DNA of 64,000 bases from Paenibacillus sambharensis (GTDB lineage: Bacteria > Bacillota > Bacilli > Paenibacillales > Paenibacillaceae), in contig NZ_QKRB01000046.1 in the NCBI RefSeq assembly GCF_003233845.1, positions 1 to 64,000 on the forward strand, read 5' to 3'. Positions 55,380 to 62,967 of this stretch are shown one piece after another. The notes under the pieces were generated by a model. That model had not been told where the DNA came from, did not search any database, and saw only the letters and a list, made by a program, of their open reading frames with translations. The translations under genes were made by a program, and so were the position numbers. Each line of letters begins with the position of its first letter. Position 1 is the stretch's first letter.

Positions 55380-56345
55380 TTACTTGCGCAGCAGCGGCTT
55401 ATTCGGCAAATAGTGGAGGGATTTGATATAACGGATCGTCCGTGTCTTCCCCCTCATGACCATGGAATGAGTCTCGGCCCGCTGATCCGGCAAATAACGG
55501 ACCCCGCCAAGAAATTCGCCCGGCGTTACACCGGTTGCGGCAAATATGACATCCCCGGTGCCAACCATATCGTCCATTGTCAGAACGCGGCGCGGGTCTG
55601 TGATGCCCATGTCGATGCAGCGTTGAAACTGCTCGTCGTTCTCCGGCATGAGCCTGCCCTGAATTTCTCCGCCCAGGCATTTCAGCGCAGCAGCGGCGAG
55701 CACCCCTTCGGGAGCGCCTCCCGAGCCGACATACAAGTCTATACCCGTTTCAGGAAAGGACGGCGCCATTGCACCGGCAACATCGCCGTCAGAGAGAAAC
55801 TTGATCCGTACACCGGCTGCGCGAAGCTCAGCCGTAATCTCCGCATGGCGGTCCCGGTCCAGCAGAATCACAGTCAGATCCGACAGCGGCTTGCCAAGCG
55901 CAAGCGCAGCCTTCTCAACTGTCGTCCGGATCGGGTCCAGCACGTTCAGCTTGCCGGCCAAGGCCGGTCCAACCGCGAGCTTCTCCATGTACATATCCGG
56001 CGCATGCAGCAGCTGTCCCTTCCCAGCAACAGCCAGAACAGACATTGCGTTGTTCAGACCCTTGGCGACAATCTCCGTACCTTCCAGCGGATCGACCGCC
56101 ACATCCACCTTCGGACCGTTGCCGCTCCCCACTTCCTCGCCGATAAACAGCATCGGCGCCTCATCCATTTCACCTTCCCCGATGACGACCGTTCCCTCAA
56201 TCGATACGGAATCGAACATTCGGCGCATTGCCTCGGTTGCTGCTCCATCTGCGCTGTTCTTGTCTCCCCGCCCCATCCAAGGGGATGCCGACAATGCCGC
56301 AAGCTCCGTCACACGTACCAGTTCAAGCGCTAGTTCCCTCTCCAT
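55380..56345 (-). CDS. glpX: Class II fructose-1,6-bisphosphatase
   Basis: Gluconeogenic phosphatase giving fructose 6-phosphate. Family blocks: MGRGDKNSADGAATEAMR, VVIGEGEMDEAPMLFIGEEVG, DVAVDPLEGTEIVAKGLNN and DLYVGSGGAPEGVLAAAALKCLGG, with the acidic metal ligands in order. It lies 30 bases downstream of the PpsR gene on the same strand, so it may be transcribed with ccpN-ppsR, linking three gluconeogenesis functions. Confidence 0.95.
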   Translation of the reverse strand: MERELALELVRVTELAALSASPWMGRGDKNSADGAATEAMRRMFDSVSIEGTVVIGEGEMDEAPMLFIGEEVGSGNGPKVDVAVDPLEGTEIVAKGLNNAMSVLAVAGKGQLLHAPDMYMEKLAVGPALAGKLNVLDPIRTTVEKAALALGKPLSDLTVILLDRDRHAEITAELRAAGVRIKFLSDGDVAGAMAPSFPETGIDLYVGSGGAPEGVLAAAALKCLGGEIQGRLMPENDEQFQRCIDMGITDPRRVLTMDDMVGTGDVIFAATGVTPGEFLGGVRYLPDQRAETHSMVMRGKTRTIRYIKSLHYLPNKPLLRK

Positions 56346-56375
56346 ACCGAACCTCCCTATTCTGTCTTGCCTGAT

Positions 56376-57185
56376 CTATCCCGTTTCATTCATCCATCCC
56401 ATGATGATACCGGCTGTTTCCTCAATGGAACGGCGGGTTACATCAATGACCCGGCAGCCCGCCGTTTCCATAACCCCCCTTGCGTAAGCAAGCTCTTCCT
56501 CAATCCGCTTCTCGGTTGCATAGGAAGCGCTCTGCGGCAGCCCCATGGACTTCAGCCGTTCACTTCGAATCATCCTCATATGCGAAGCTTCCATTGTCAG
56601 CCCAACTATTAGCCTGCCGGGTGTTCCCAGCAGCTCGGCAGGGGGCTTCACCTCGGGAATGAGCGGGTAGTTCGCCACCCGCACCCCCTTGTGAGCCAGA
56701 TAAATGCTGAGCGGCGTCTTCGACGTCCGGGATACGCCAATCAGCACAACATCGGCCTGAAGCAGGCCTCTCGCATCCTTGCCGTCATCGAACTTGACGG
56801 CGAACTCGACCGCCTCAATCCGCCTGTAATAATCATCGTCCAGCTTATGGAGCAGCCCGGGCTCACGCTTCGGCATGCCGTTGAACGTGTCTATGTAAGC
56901 CTGCATCATCGGACCGAGCACATCGACAGCGCGCACGCCGTGCCGCAGCGCTTCCTCCCGCATCATCTCCCGGAGCTCGGGCTGTACAAGCGTAAAGGCG
57001 ATGAAGCCGCCGTTCTGGGAGGCTTCCGCCACTACCTGTGAAATCTCGTCCTCATCCTTCACAGGAGCATACCGCTTAATCCGCACCTTGTCGCCGCCAA
57101 ACTGCCGCATTGTTGCCTGGGCAACCGCTTCCGCCGTCTCTCCCACTCCATCCGAGCAAATATAAATCGTCTGCTGTGCCGTCAT
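56376..57185 (-). CDS. PpsR-type kinase/pyrophosphorylase (YqfL; dikinase regulatory protein)
   Basis: Bifunctional regulatory enzyme of the DUF299 family, which phosphorylates and dephosphorylates phosphoenolpyruvate synthase or pyruvate phosphate dikinase using ADP and phosphate. The N-terminal IYICSDGVGETAEAVAQATMRQF and the P-loop IGVSRTSKTPLSIYLAHKG are diagnostic. Its ATG overlaps the ccpN stop by four bases. In Bacillus the same pair (ccpN-yqfL) controls gluconeogenic genes. Confidence 0.94.
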   Translation of the reverse strand: MTAQQTIYICSDGVGETAEAVAQATMRQFGGDKVRIKRYAPVKDEDEISQVVAEASQNGGFIAFTLVQPELREMMREEALRHGVRAVDVLGPMMQAYIDTFNGMPKREPGLLHKLDDDYYRRIEAVEFAVKFDDGKDARGLLQADVVLIGVSRTSKTPLSIYLAHKGVRVANYPLIPEVKPPAELLGTPGRLIVGLTMEASHMRMIRSERLKSMGLPQSASYATEKRIEEELAYARGVMETAGCRVIDVTRRSIEETAGIIMGWMNETG

Positions 57186-57841
57186 CCGTCCGCCTGCCCT
57201 CCCAACTGTGCAGCGGACACGATATCACCGAAGAGACTGATGACATGCGTCTTCGTAATCCAGCCCGTCGCCTCACGCCCGCTGCCCGAGCTGCTGTCTA
57301 TGACCGGTAGGCAGTCCAGTTCATGAGTGACCATCTTGCGCACGGCATCCCGGACAAGCTCATCGGGCGCCGCTGTCACAATGTTCGGATAGCGGGTCAT
57401 CACCATGCTGACCGGAATTGCCTCGGCATTCGGATTGCCAAGCGTCACCTTCAACAGGTCCTTCGGCGTAATAATGCCGACAAACCGCTGCTGACTGTCT
57501 ACGACCAGCAGCGTGTTCACATTCTCGGTGAACAATGTCACAACCGCATCATGCACGGACTGGGTCTCCGCAACACTGACCGGTACCGCCTGCACCTCCC
57601 TAACTTTTAAGTGGTTGAAGCCGTTCAGCCTTCCGGACTCCGCCCGGTAAGCCGTACCCAGGAAGTAACCGACCTTGGGCTTGGCGTCAAGCATGCCCAG
57701 CATCACCAGCAGGGAAAGATCCGACCTCAGAGTCGGACGGCTTACTCCCAGCATCTCAGCCAGCTGGTCGCCTGTGACAGGCGCATGCTGCTTGACCAGA
57801 CTGATTAATTCCAATTGACGCGCCGTGAGTTCGATTCCCAT
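57182..57841 (-). CDS. ccpN: CcpN-like transcriptional repressor of gluconeogenesis
   Basis: HTH-CBS regulator. The winged helix (ELTARQLELISLVKQHAPVTGDQLAEMLGVSRPTLRSDLSLL) is followed by two CBS domains (VPVSVAETQSVHDAVVTLF; MTRYPNIVTAAPDELVRDAV), which sense ATP/ADP in CcpN. In Bacillus CcpN represses gapB and pckA under glycolytic conditions. The start is uncertain: ATG 57841 lies only two bases after AGGTGGG, and upstream in-frame codons extend to 57865. Confidence 0.92.
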   Translation of the reverse strand: MGIELTARQLELISLVKQHAPVTGDQLAEMLGVSRPTLRSDLSLLVMLGMLDAKPKVGYFLGTAYRAESGRLNGFNHLKVREVQAVPVSVAETQSVHDAVVTLFTENVNTLLVVDSQQRFVGIITPKDLLKVTLGNPNAEAIPVSMVMTRYPNIVTAAPDELVRDAVRKMVTHELDCLPVIDSSSGSGREATGWITKTHVISLFGDIVSAAQLGGQADG

Positions 57842-57940
57842 CCCCACCTGTATATATAAAATCAATTATTCGATATATAATGTAGCATAGTTAAATATAA
57901 TACACAATATTTCCCTCCACAATGACATATATCACAAAGA

Positions 57941-57967
57941 AACCCGGTTCGTTAACCGAACCGGGTT
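57941..57967 (-). terminator. Terminator after pepF
   Basis: AACCCGGTTCG and CGAACCGGGTT around a short loop, T-rich after it on the minus strand. Confidence 0.75.
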
Positions 57968-58050
57968 CACTTTATGTTCAAATTCGCGGCATATATGATG
58001 TATTAATCTTTCCGCCGCTAAGGGGGCGATGAGCAGCTGTCGCTTCATCC

Positions 58051-59841
58051 CTACGCCTGATCAGCTGTCATCTCCAGAAACTGCTCGACATCCCTAACAG
58101 AGAGTGCAACCGCTTCTCTCCAGAAGGACACATCGTCAAGACGGACACCCAGATGCTTCTCGGCCAGCTCTTCTACCGTAAGGCTGCCTGTATCACGAAG
58201 CAGATTAACGTAACGTTCCGCAAAGGCGGGACCTTCCGCCGCCGCTCTTGCATAGATGCCGCTGCTGAACAGGAATCCAAACGTATACGGGAAGTTATAG
58301 AATGGCACTTCTGTCAGGTAGAAGTGAAGCTTCGAAGCCCAAAAATGCGGATGCACTTCGCCCAGCACACCGCCGAACGCTTCCCGCTGCGCCTTCTCCA
58401 TAAGCTCCGACAGCTCATCCGCACTGACAAGACCCTGGCGACGGCGGTCGTAGAAGCGGGTTTCAAATAGGAACCGGGCATGAATATTCATGAAAAATGC
58501 GACCGAACGCTGAATCTTATCCTCGATCAGCGACAGCTTCTCTTCCCGGTCCTGTGCCGCCCGTACAGCTGAGTCGGACACGATCATCTCGGCAAATGTG
58601 GATGCCGTCTCTGCCACATTCATCGCATATTCCTGTGCAAACGGCGGCAGATCGTTCATCACATGCTGATGATAGGCGTGGCCAAGCTCATGCGCGAGCG
58701 TCGACACATTCGATGCCGTTCCCGAATAAGTCATGAATATTCTCGTCTCGCCGCTGACCGGAAGAGAGGTACAGAAGCCGCCCGGACGTTTGCCGCTGCG
58801 GTCCTCGGCTTCGATCCAGCCCTTCTCGAAGGCCATCTTCGTAAACTCGGCAAGGTCGGGGCTGAAGCCTGCAAACTGCTCTTCAATGAATGAAGCCGCT
58901 TCTTCATAGCCAACCTTGCGGACACTCTTGCCAAGAGGAGCTTCCACGTCATGCCAGTCCAGCTGCTCAAGGCCGAGCAGCTTGGCCTTGCGTTTCAAGT
59001 ATTCAACCAGCGCAGGCTTGCCTTCCTCTACCGCCTGCCACATCGCCTGCAGAGTTGCTTCGCTCATGCGGTTCATCTGCAGCGGCTCCTTCAGTACAGA
59101 ATCCCAGCCCCTGTGCTCGTACAGCTTCAGCCGAAATCCCGCCAGCCGGTTCAAGGCATCGGCACACAGATCCTCCTGGCGCGTCCATTCCTTCTCCCAT
59201 ACATTGAAAGCAGCCGCACGGACAGTCCTGTCTGCATGGGACAGAAGATTATCCAGCTGACCGGCAGAGTACACACGCTTCTCACCCGTTTCATCGGCGG
59301 CTTCAAATCTGGCCAGACTGACAATCGTGTTGTACAGCTCGCCCCAACCATGGTATCCGTTCACCGCCAGGTCTCCAGCGAGCGCCTCCTGCTCGGGAGA
59401 GAGCTTCTCCTTGGCCAGCTCCCGCCTCTCATTCAAATAAAAGGCCACGCGGGAAGCCGGTTCTTCAGCCAGCCAGCGTGTCCACAAGGCATCGTCCGCC
59501 TTGCCCAGCGCTTCATCATACCGCGTCATCAGCCCTTCAAAAGCAGCGACCAGATTCCGGATTCTGTCGTTCAGACCGATCGCTCTGCGGTCGGTCACAT
59601 TCTCTGCCATCAGGCAGCCCGTAAACGAATCCGCTTCACGCAGGCGAGCCATAATGCTCTGCGCCTGATTCGTCCAGCCCGTAAGCTGTGAGGCTGTTAC
59701 CTCCTGACCTGCCTCATTCAGTGAATCCGCCAAAGCACGAATGTCCGACTGCAGCTGCTCCAGCATCCGTGCGAAGGCTGGTGACTCCGAGCCTCCTTCA
59801 TAGAGACTGTCCAAATCCCAGCGTACCGGTAATTTATCCAT
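58051..59841 (-). CDS. pepF: M3 family oligoendopeptidase F
   Basis: Cytoplasmic zinc endopeptidase that degrades oligopeptides. The zinc motif is HELGHAYHQHVM with the third ligand Glu in NVAETASTFAEMIV. The N-terminal half is the helical PepF region with a block WDLDSLYEGGSESP at the start. The length (596 residues) is typical. It is monocistronic with its own terminator. Confidence 0.95.
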   Translation of the reverse strand: MDKLPVRWDLDSLYEGGSESPAFARMLEQLQSDIRALADSLNEAGQEVTASQLTGWTNQAQSIMARLREADSFTGCLMAENVTDRRAIGLNDRIRNLVAAFEGLMTRYDEALGKADDALWTRWLAEEPASRVAFYLNERRELAKEKLSPEQEALAGDLAVNGYHGWGELYNTIVSLARFEAADETGEKRVYSAGQLDNLLSHADRTVRAAAFNVWEKEWTRQEDLCADALNRLAGFRLKLYEHRGWDSVLKEPLQMNRMSEATLQAMWQAVEEGKPALVEYLKRKAKLLGLEQLDWHDVEAPLGKSVRKVGYEEAASFIEEQFAGFSPDLAEFTKMAFEKGWIEAEDRSGKRPGGFCTSLPVSGETRIFMTYSGTASNVSTLAHELGHAYHQHVMNDLPPFAQEYAMNVAETASTFAEMIVSDSAVRAAQDREEKLSLIEDKIQRSVAFFMNIHARFLFETRFYDRRRQGLVSADELSELMEKAQREAFGGVLGEVHPHFWASKLHFYLTEVPFYNFPYTFGFLFSSGIYARAAAEGPAFAERYVNLLRDTGSLTVEELAEKHLGVRLDDVSFWREAVALSVRDVEQFLEMTADQA

Positions 59842-60060
59842 ACCACTCTCTCCTCTCGCAATCCTTCAATATGTATGTACAGCATGAACGAGCTAACGCC
59901 TGCCAGCCTGCCGATTTGCGGAAATCAGGCCGGCAGTGTATAACTTTAGTATGTGATAAGACGACCAAACAGCCCTATTCGTTTCAAAAAATATGACAAG
60001 CAAATCGCCCGTCCGCTTCATCTTGCGGGCCTGCGATTTCGGCTACAGGAGGAACTTCAG

Positions 60061-60297
60061 ATGGCAGGACCACTGCAAATATCACCCGATACCGCGATCA
60101 AGCTTTCCAAACAGCTGGGCGTACCGCTTGAGCACCTAATGCATATGCCAAGACATATTCTTCTGCAGAAGCTCGCCGAACTTGCCGCTACTGAACAAGC
60201 TGCCGGCGCCTCGGCCGCCGGAGACGGTCCAGGCAGCACGGACAGCAGCGCAAGCAAGGAAGCGCCGCGCCAGAGTGATCAGGATGAACCCTCATGA
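60061..60297 (+). CDS. YycC family small protein
   Basis: 78 residues. The first 45 match Bacillus YycC (PLQISPDTAIKLSKQLGVPLEHLMHMPRHILLQKLAEL). A further 35 Ala/Ser/Gly-rich residues form a disordered tail not present in the short Bacillus form. GGAGG precedes ATG 60061; a longer frame to 59953 has no support. Function unknown. It overlaps the next gene by ATGA, so the two are coupled. Confidence 0.85.
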   Translation: MAGPLQISPDTAIKLSKQLGVPLEHLMHMPRHILLQKLAELAATEQAAGASAAGDGPGSTDSSASKEAPRQSDQDEPS

Positions 60298-60533
60298 TCC
60301 CATTCGAGCGCGCGCTTCCTTACGACCTGGTCATGAATGACCTGTATATCCCGGAATGTCCCTATTGCCACAGCTCCAACGTGCTGATACCAGTCAAGCC
60401 TGCTGAGCTTGACGATATCCGCTCCGGCAAGAAAAGGCTGCTTGTCTTCCCCTGCTGCCGCAGCAGGCTTACCATCATCGACGCAGATCGTGACTATCTG
60501 CTCAGCGACCAGGATTTGCCACGCAGACGGTAG
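60294..60533 (+). CDS. Small zinc-ribbon-like protein coupled to yycC
   Basis: 79 residues. Four cysteines in two pairs, CPYC (22, 25) and adjacent Cys54-Cys55 in FPCCRSRL, suggest a zinc ribbon of unusual spacing. An inner ATG (codon 14) is a possible alternative start. The ATGA overlap with yycC and a joint hairpin over its stop support a two-gene operon. No function known to me. Confidence 0.75.
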   Translation: MIPFERALPYDLVMNDLYIPECPYCHSSNVLIPVKPAELDDIRSGKKRLLVFPCCRSRLTIIDADRDYLLSDQDLPRRR

Positions 60534-60546
60534 CCCTGCCGTCTGC
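60523..60546. terminator. Hairpin over the stop of the small Cys protein gene
   Basis: GCAGACGG and CCGTCTGC with an 8-base loop containing the TAG stop, between convergent genes. There is no T run on either side, so strength is doubtful. Confidence 0.45.
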
Positions 60547-60552
60547 TGCCCC

Positions 60553-61251
60553 CTAAGCCTCTTCCATCTCCTCGGGAAGCTCCATCTCCTTCGCCTTCAT
60601 CTCTTCCCTCAGAAGCTGCCACTGCTCTCTAGAGGCACGGATCATGGCAGCATCCACAATGCTCTTATCGTTAATGACCCGGCCGAACCACTTGACAGCT
60701 GCATACGGTTCATCCACCCTGCGGTGAAGCTCACCGATCAGATACATCAGCTTGGCATTGTTTACCGACACGCCTTCAACCTCATACACCTTGATATAAG
60801 CATCCAGGGCAAATTTCAGGAACCGCTGCTCCTGCTCCTTGTTGGACTTGTAACGGTAGAGCCATGCTATATGGTGGAGCAGCCCCGCGACAACCCGGTC
60901 CTTCTCCCCGATAATCTGGGCGCAAATAAGGGACAGCTTGTACGTGGCTAATGCCTCTTCCCAGCTGCGCGGTCCGCCATAGTCCCGGGAAACCCAGTTA
61001 ACGCCGATCTTCTCATAGTATAATTTCCTCTGGCGGTCGTTCAGCTCCTGCTTGGCGTTCTCTGTAGAGGCGAAGCCGCACATTGGGCAGACACGAACCA
61101 CATAGTAGTCGGGATTAACTTCTTCCTTGTAGTAATGGCAGAAGTCTGTATCCGTCTTAATCGATTTCTTGAAGCTAGGTCGAACGCGGGAGCTCATGAA
61201 TTCATTCTCGCAGCAAGGACATTTAATCTTGACTTGAAATAATGGCTCTAA
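60553..61251 (-). CDS. DUF2225 family protein
   Basis: 232 residues. The N-terminus carries two zinc knuckles, CPCC and CPMC, and the rest is TPR-like helical repeats (EALATYKLSLICAQIIGEKDRV; YLIGELHRRVDEPYAAVKWF) ending in a Glu-rich tail. The function of the family is unknown. A GTG at 61251 is 6 bases after GGAGG and four bases after the hemoglobin gene stop; the long upstream frame overlaps that gene and was trimmed. Confidence 0.87.
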   Translation of the reverse strand, partial: LEPLFQVKIKCPCCENEFMSSRVRPSFKKSIKTDTDFCHYYKEEVNPDYYVVRVCPMCGFASTENAKQELNDRQRKLYYEKIGVNWVSRDYGGPRSWEEALATYKLSLICAQIIGEKDRVVAGLLHHIAWLYRYKSNKEQEQRFLKFALDAYIKVYEVEGVSVNNAKLMYLIGELHRRVDEPYAAVKWFGRVINDKSIVDAAMIRASREQWQLLREEMKAKEMELPEEMEEA

Positions 61252-61255
61252 CACC

Positions 61256-61648
61256 TCAAGCCTCCTCATGTTGGTCTGTGTTGATAAAGTGATGGGCGGG
61301 GCCTGACAATCTTTCGAGCAGCATCGCCTGCAGCTCCGGCGGTATGTCCGTCTCCTGCAGCGCTCTCCGCATGCAATCCAGCCAGGCTTCAGCCCGCTGC
61401 TTGTCAATTGGGAAAGGCATATGTCTTGCCCGCATCATCGGATGGCCGTACTGATCAGAATACAGCTGGGGCCCCCCGAAAAATTGGGTCAAAAACAAAA
61501 ACTGCTTCTCCATCACAGGTGTAATGTCTTCGGGAAATAGCGGAGAAAGCAGTTCGTGCTCCTGTACTTTTGGGTAAAAAGCTTCAACAATCGCTCTCAC
61601 GGCAGGTTCTCCGCCGATCGCGTCGAAAAGAGTATGAGAAGCGCTCAT
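61256..61648 (-). CDS. Group II truncated hemoglobin (YjbI type)
   Basis: About 130 residues. Truncated globin of the trHbO kind: TLFDAIGGEPAVRAIVEAFYPKVQEHELLSPLF, the FGGPQLY block, and the proximal histidine in HPMMRARHMPFPI, then AWLDCMRRALQE. Such proteins bind oxygen, NO or peroxide and are often linked to thiol and redox stress. The first ATG of several (61702, 61666, 61660, 61648) is not clear; I use the last. Operon with the DUF2225 gene. Confidence 0.9.
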   Translation of the reverse strand: MSASHTLFDAIGGEPAVRAIVEAFYPKVQEHELLSPLFPEDITPVMEKQFLFLTQFFGGPQLYSDQYGHPMMRARHMPFPIDKQRAEAWLDCMRRALQETDIPPELQAMLLERLSGPAHHFINTDQHEEA

Positions 61649-61749
61649 GCAAGTGCTCATCTCCATCTTAGAATATAGTAAGCGGAAAGTCATCCGACTC
61701 ACCGTACAACCATTATAGCATACTTACCTATCGAAAGAGGGGAATACGG

Positions 61750-62577
61750 TTGTCCTTCAAAGTGCTCTACGAAACGATCATGATCTTGTTTATATTGACT
61801 TACGGTATCATCATTGTCGCCCCCCCGGACGACCATCCCTATCTAACAGATGCCCATCTGGCGGTCATCGACTGGATTGTCCTCGGCATTCTGTTCATCG
61901 AGTTTGTCTGGAGGTTTATCAAGGCGGAGAAACGGGGGAAGTTTGTTCTTCGCAGCTGGTGGGAAATAATCGCGCTTATTCCATTCGACCCGTCCTTCCG
62001 GCTCGTCCGGCTGCTCCGGCTGATCCGGCTCATCGCTCTGATCCGCTCAACGCCGCTGATGTGGCATCTGCTCCGCTCGGGAACGATTCTGCAGATACTC
62101 TGTTTCACGTTAGTCGTTATCCTGTGGAGCTCTGTCGGTGTGTTCCTGCTTGAAACAGGTATCAACGACAATATACAGAGCTTCGGGGATGCCGTCTGGT
62201 GGTCCATCGTGACAACGACGACCGTCGGCTATGGCGATATCTCCCCAGTGTCCAACGGCGGAAGGATTATCGCAGTATTCCTGATGATTACCGGGATCGG
62301 GATGATCGGAACCATTACCGCCAATCTTGCCAACCACTGGATTGAGTACAGCCAGATGAGCAAGGCTGAGAAGCCGGATGCCGAGAGGGATCTGAAGAGC
62401 CAGGTGAAGAACTGGGTCGACCGGATCGGAACAATGGACGATAAGGAATACCAATTGATGCTGGATACGCTTAAAATGCTGCGGGAGAGCGCCTCCGACA
62501 AGGATCCCGCTTCCGGTATTGACTCGGTAGGTCTGCCGACGCATACAGTACAGCAGGACTCCAAGCTGACTAAGTAG
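61750..62577 (+). CDS. Voltage-gated-like potassium channel
   Basis: Six-helix cation channel of 275 residues. Helix S4 has regularly spaced arginines (FRLVRLLRLIRLIALIR, 83-99), and the selectivity filter TVGYGD is at 158-163. The cytoplasmic tail of about 75 residues is charged and helical with no RCK domain. The start is TTG 61750, behind AGAGGGG. The pore signature is clear; gating is by inference. A strong terminator follows. Confidence 0.93.
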   Translation: MSFKVLYETIMILFILTYGIIIVAPPDDHPYLTDAHLAVIDWIVLGILFIEFVWRFIKAEKRGKFVLRSWWEIIALIPFDPSFRLVRLLRLIRLIALIRSTPLMWHLLRSGTILQILCFTLVVILWSSVGVFLLETGINDNIQSFGDAVWWSIVTTTTVGYGDISPVSNGGRIIAVFLMITGIGMIGTITANLANHWIEYSQMSKAEKPDAERDLKSQVKNWVDRIGTMDDKEYQLMLDTLKMLRESASDKDPASGIDSVGLPTHTVQQDSKLTK

Positions 62578-62595
62578 ATTTTCGATGTTGCAAAA

Positions 62596-62632
62596 CGCCA
62601 AAAAAAGCCCGCTTGGCGGGCTTTTTTTGGCG
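62596..62632. terminator. Bidirectional terminator after the potassium channel gene
   Basis: GCCCGC-TTG-GCGGGC with poly-A before and poly-T after; CGCCA/TGGCG at the base extends the stem. It also serves the small membrane peptide gene on the minus strand. Confidence 0.9.
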
Positions 62633-62675
62633 TATGTAGCAGCTATTGCGGCCGGACAGACCCTGTCCTTCCGTC

Positions 62676-62768
62676 TTAATAGCCCTCCCAGTCTTCCTCT
62701 CCGGGAACAAGGGATTGGCGGATAACATAAACAAATGCGCAAACGAGGATGCCGGCGATTACACTCAT
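62676..62768 (-). CDS. 30-residue single-pass membrane peptide
   Basis: An ATG preceded by GGGGTGAT opens MSVIAGILVCAFVYVIRQSL, then VPGEEDWEGY and TAA. One membrane helix (residues 2-17) with a positive residue at its end and an acidic C-terminus is consistent with a real small membrane protein. It is bounded by the terminator at 62596-62632. No family known to me. Confidence 0.6.
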   Translation of the reverse strand: MSVIAGILVCAFVYVIRQSLVPGEEDWEGY

Positions 62769-62967
62769 TAGGATCACCCCATGCATTTCGATGTAATGCT
62801 ATTGTACCATACTGCTGTCGATTTTTCAGTCTTTTTTGCAAGCGTTTTCTAACTTTTTTTGAACACCTCTGCAGCAAAGATTTATGCCCTGTAGGGATGT
62901 TTGTCCCTCCTCTCTCATACCTATGAATTATGAACCAGGATATGAGTTAGCCGGGAGGTCGTTTACA

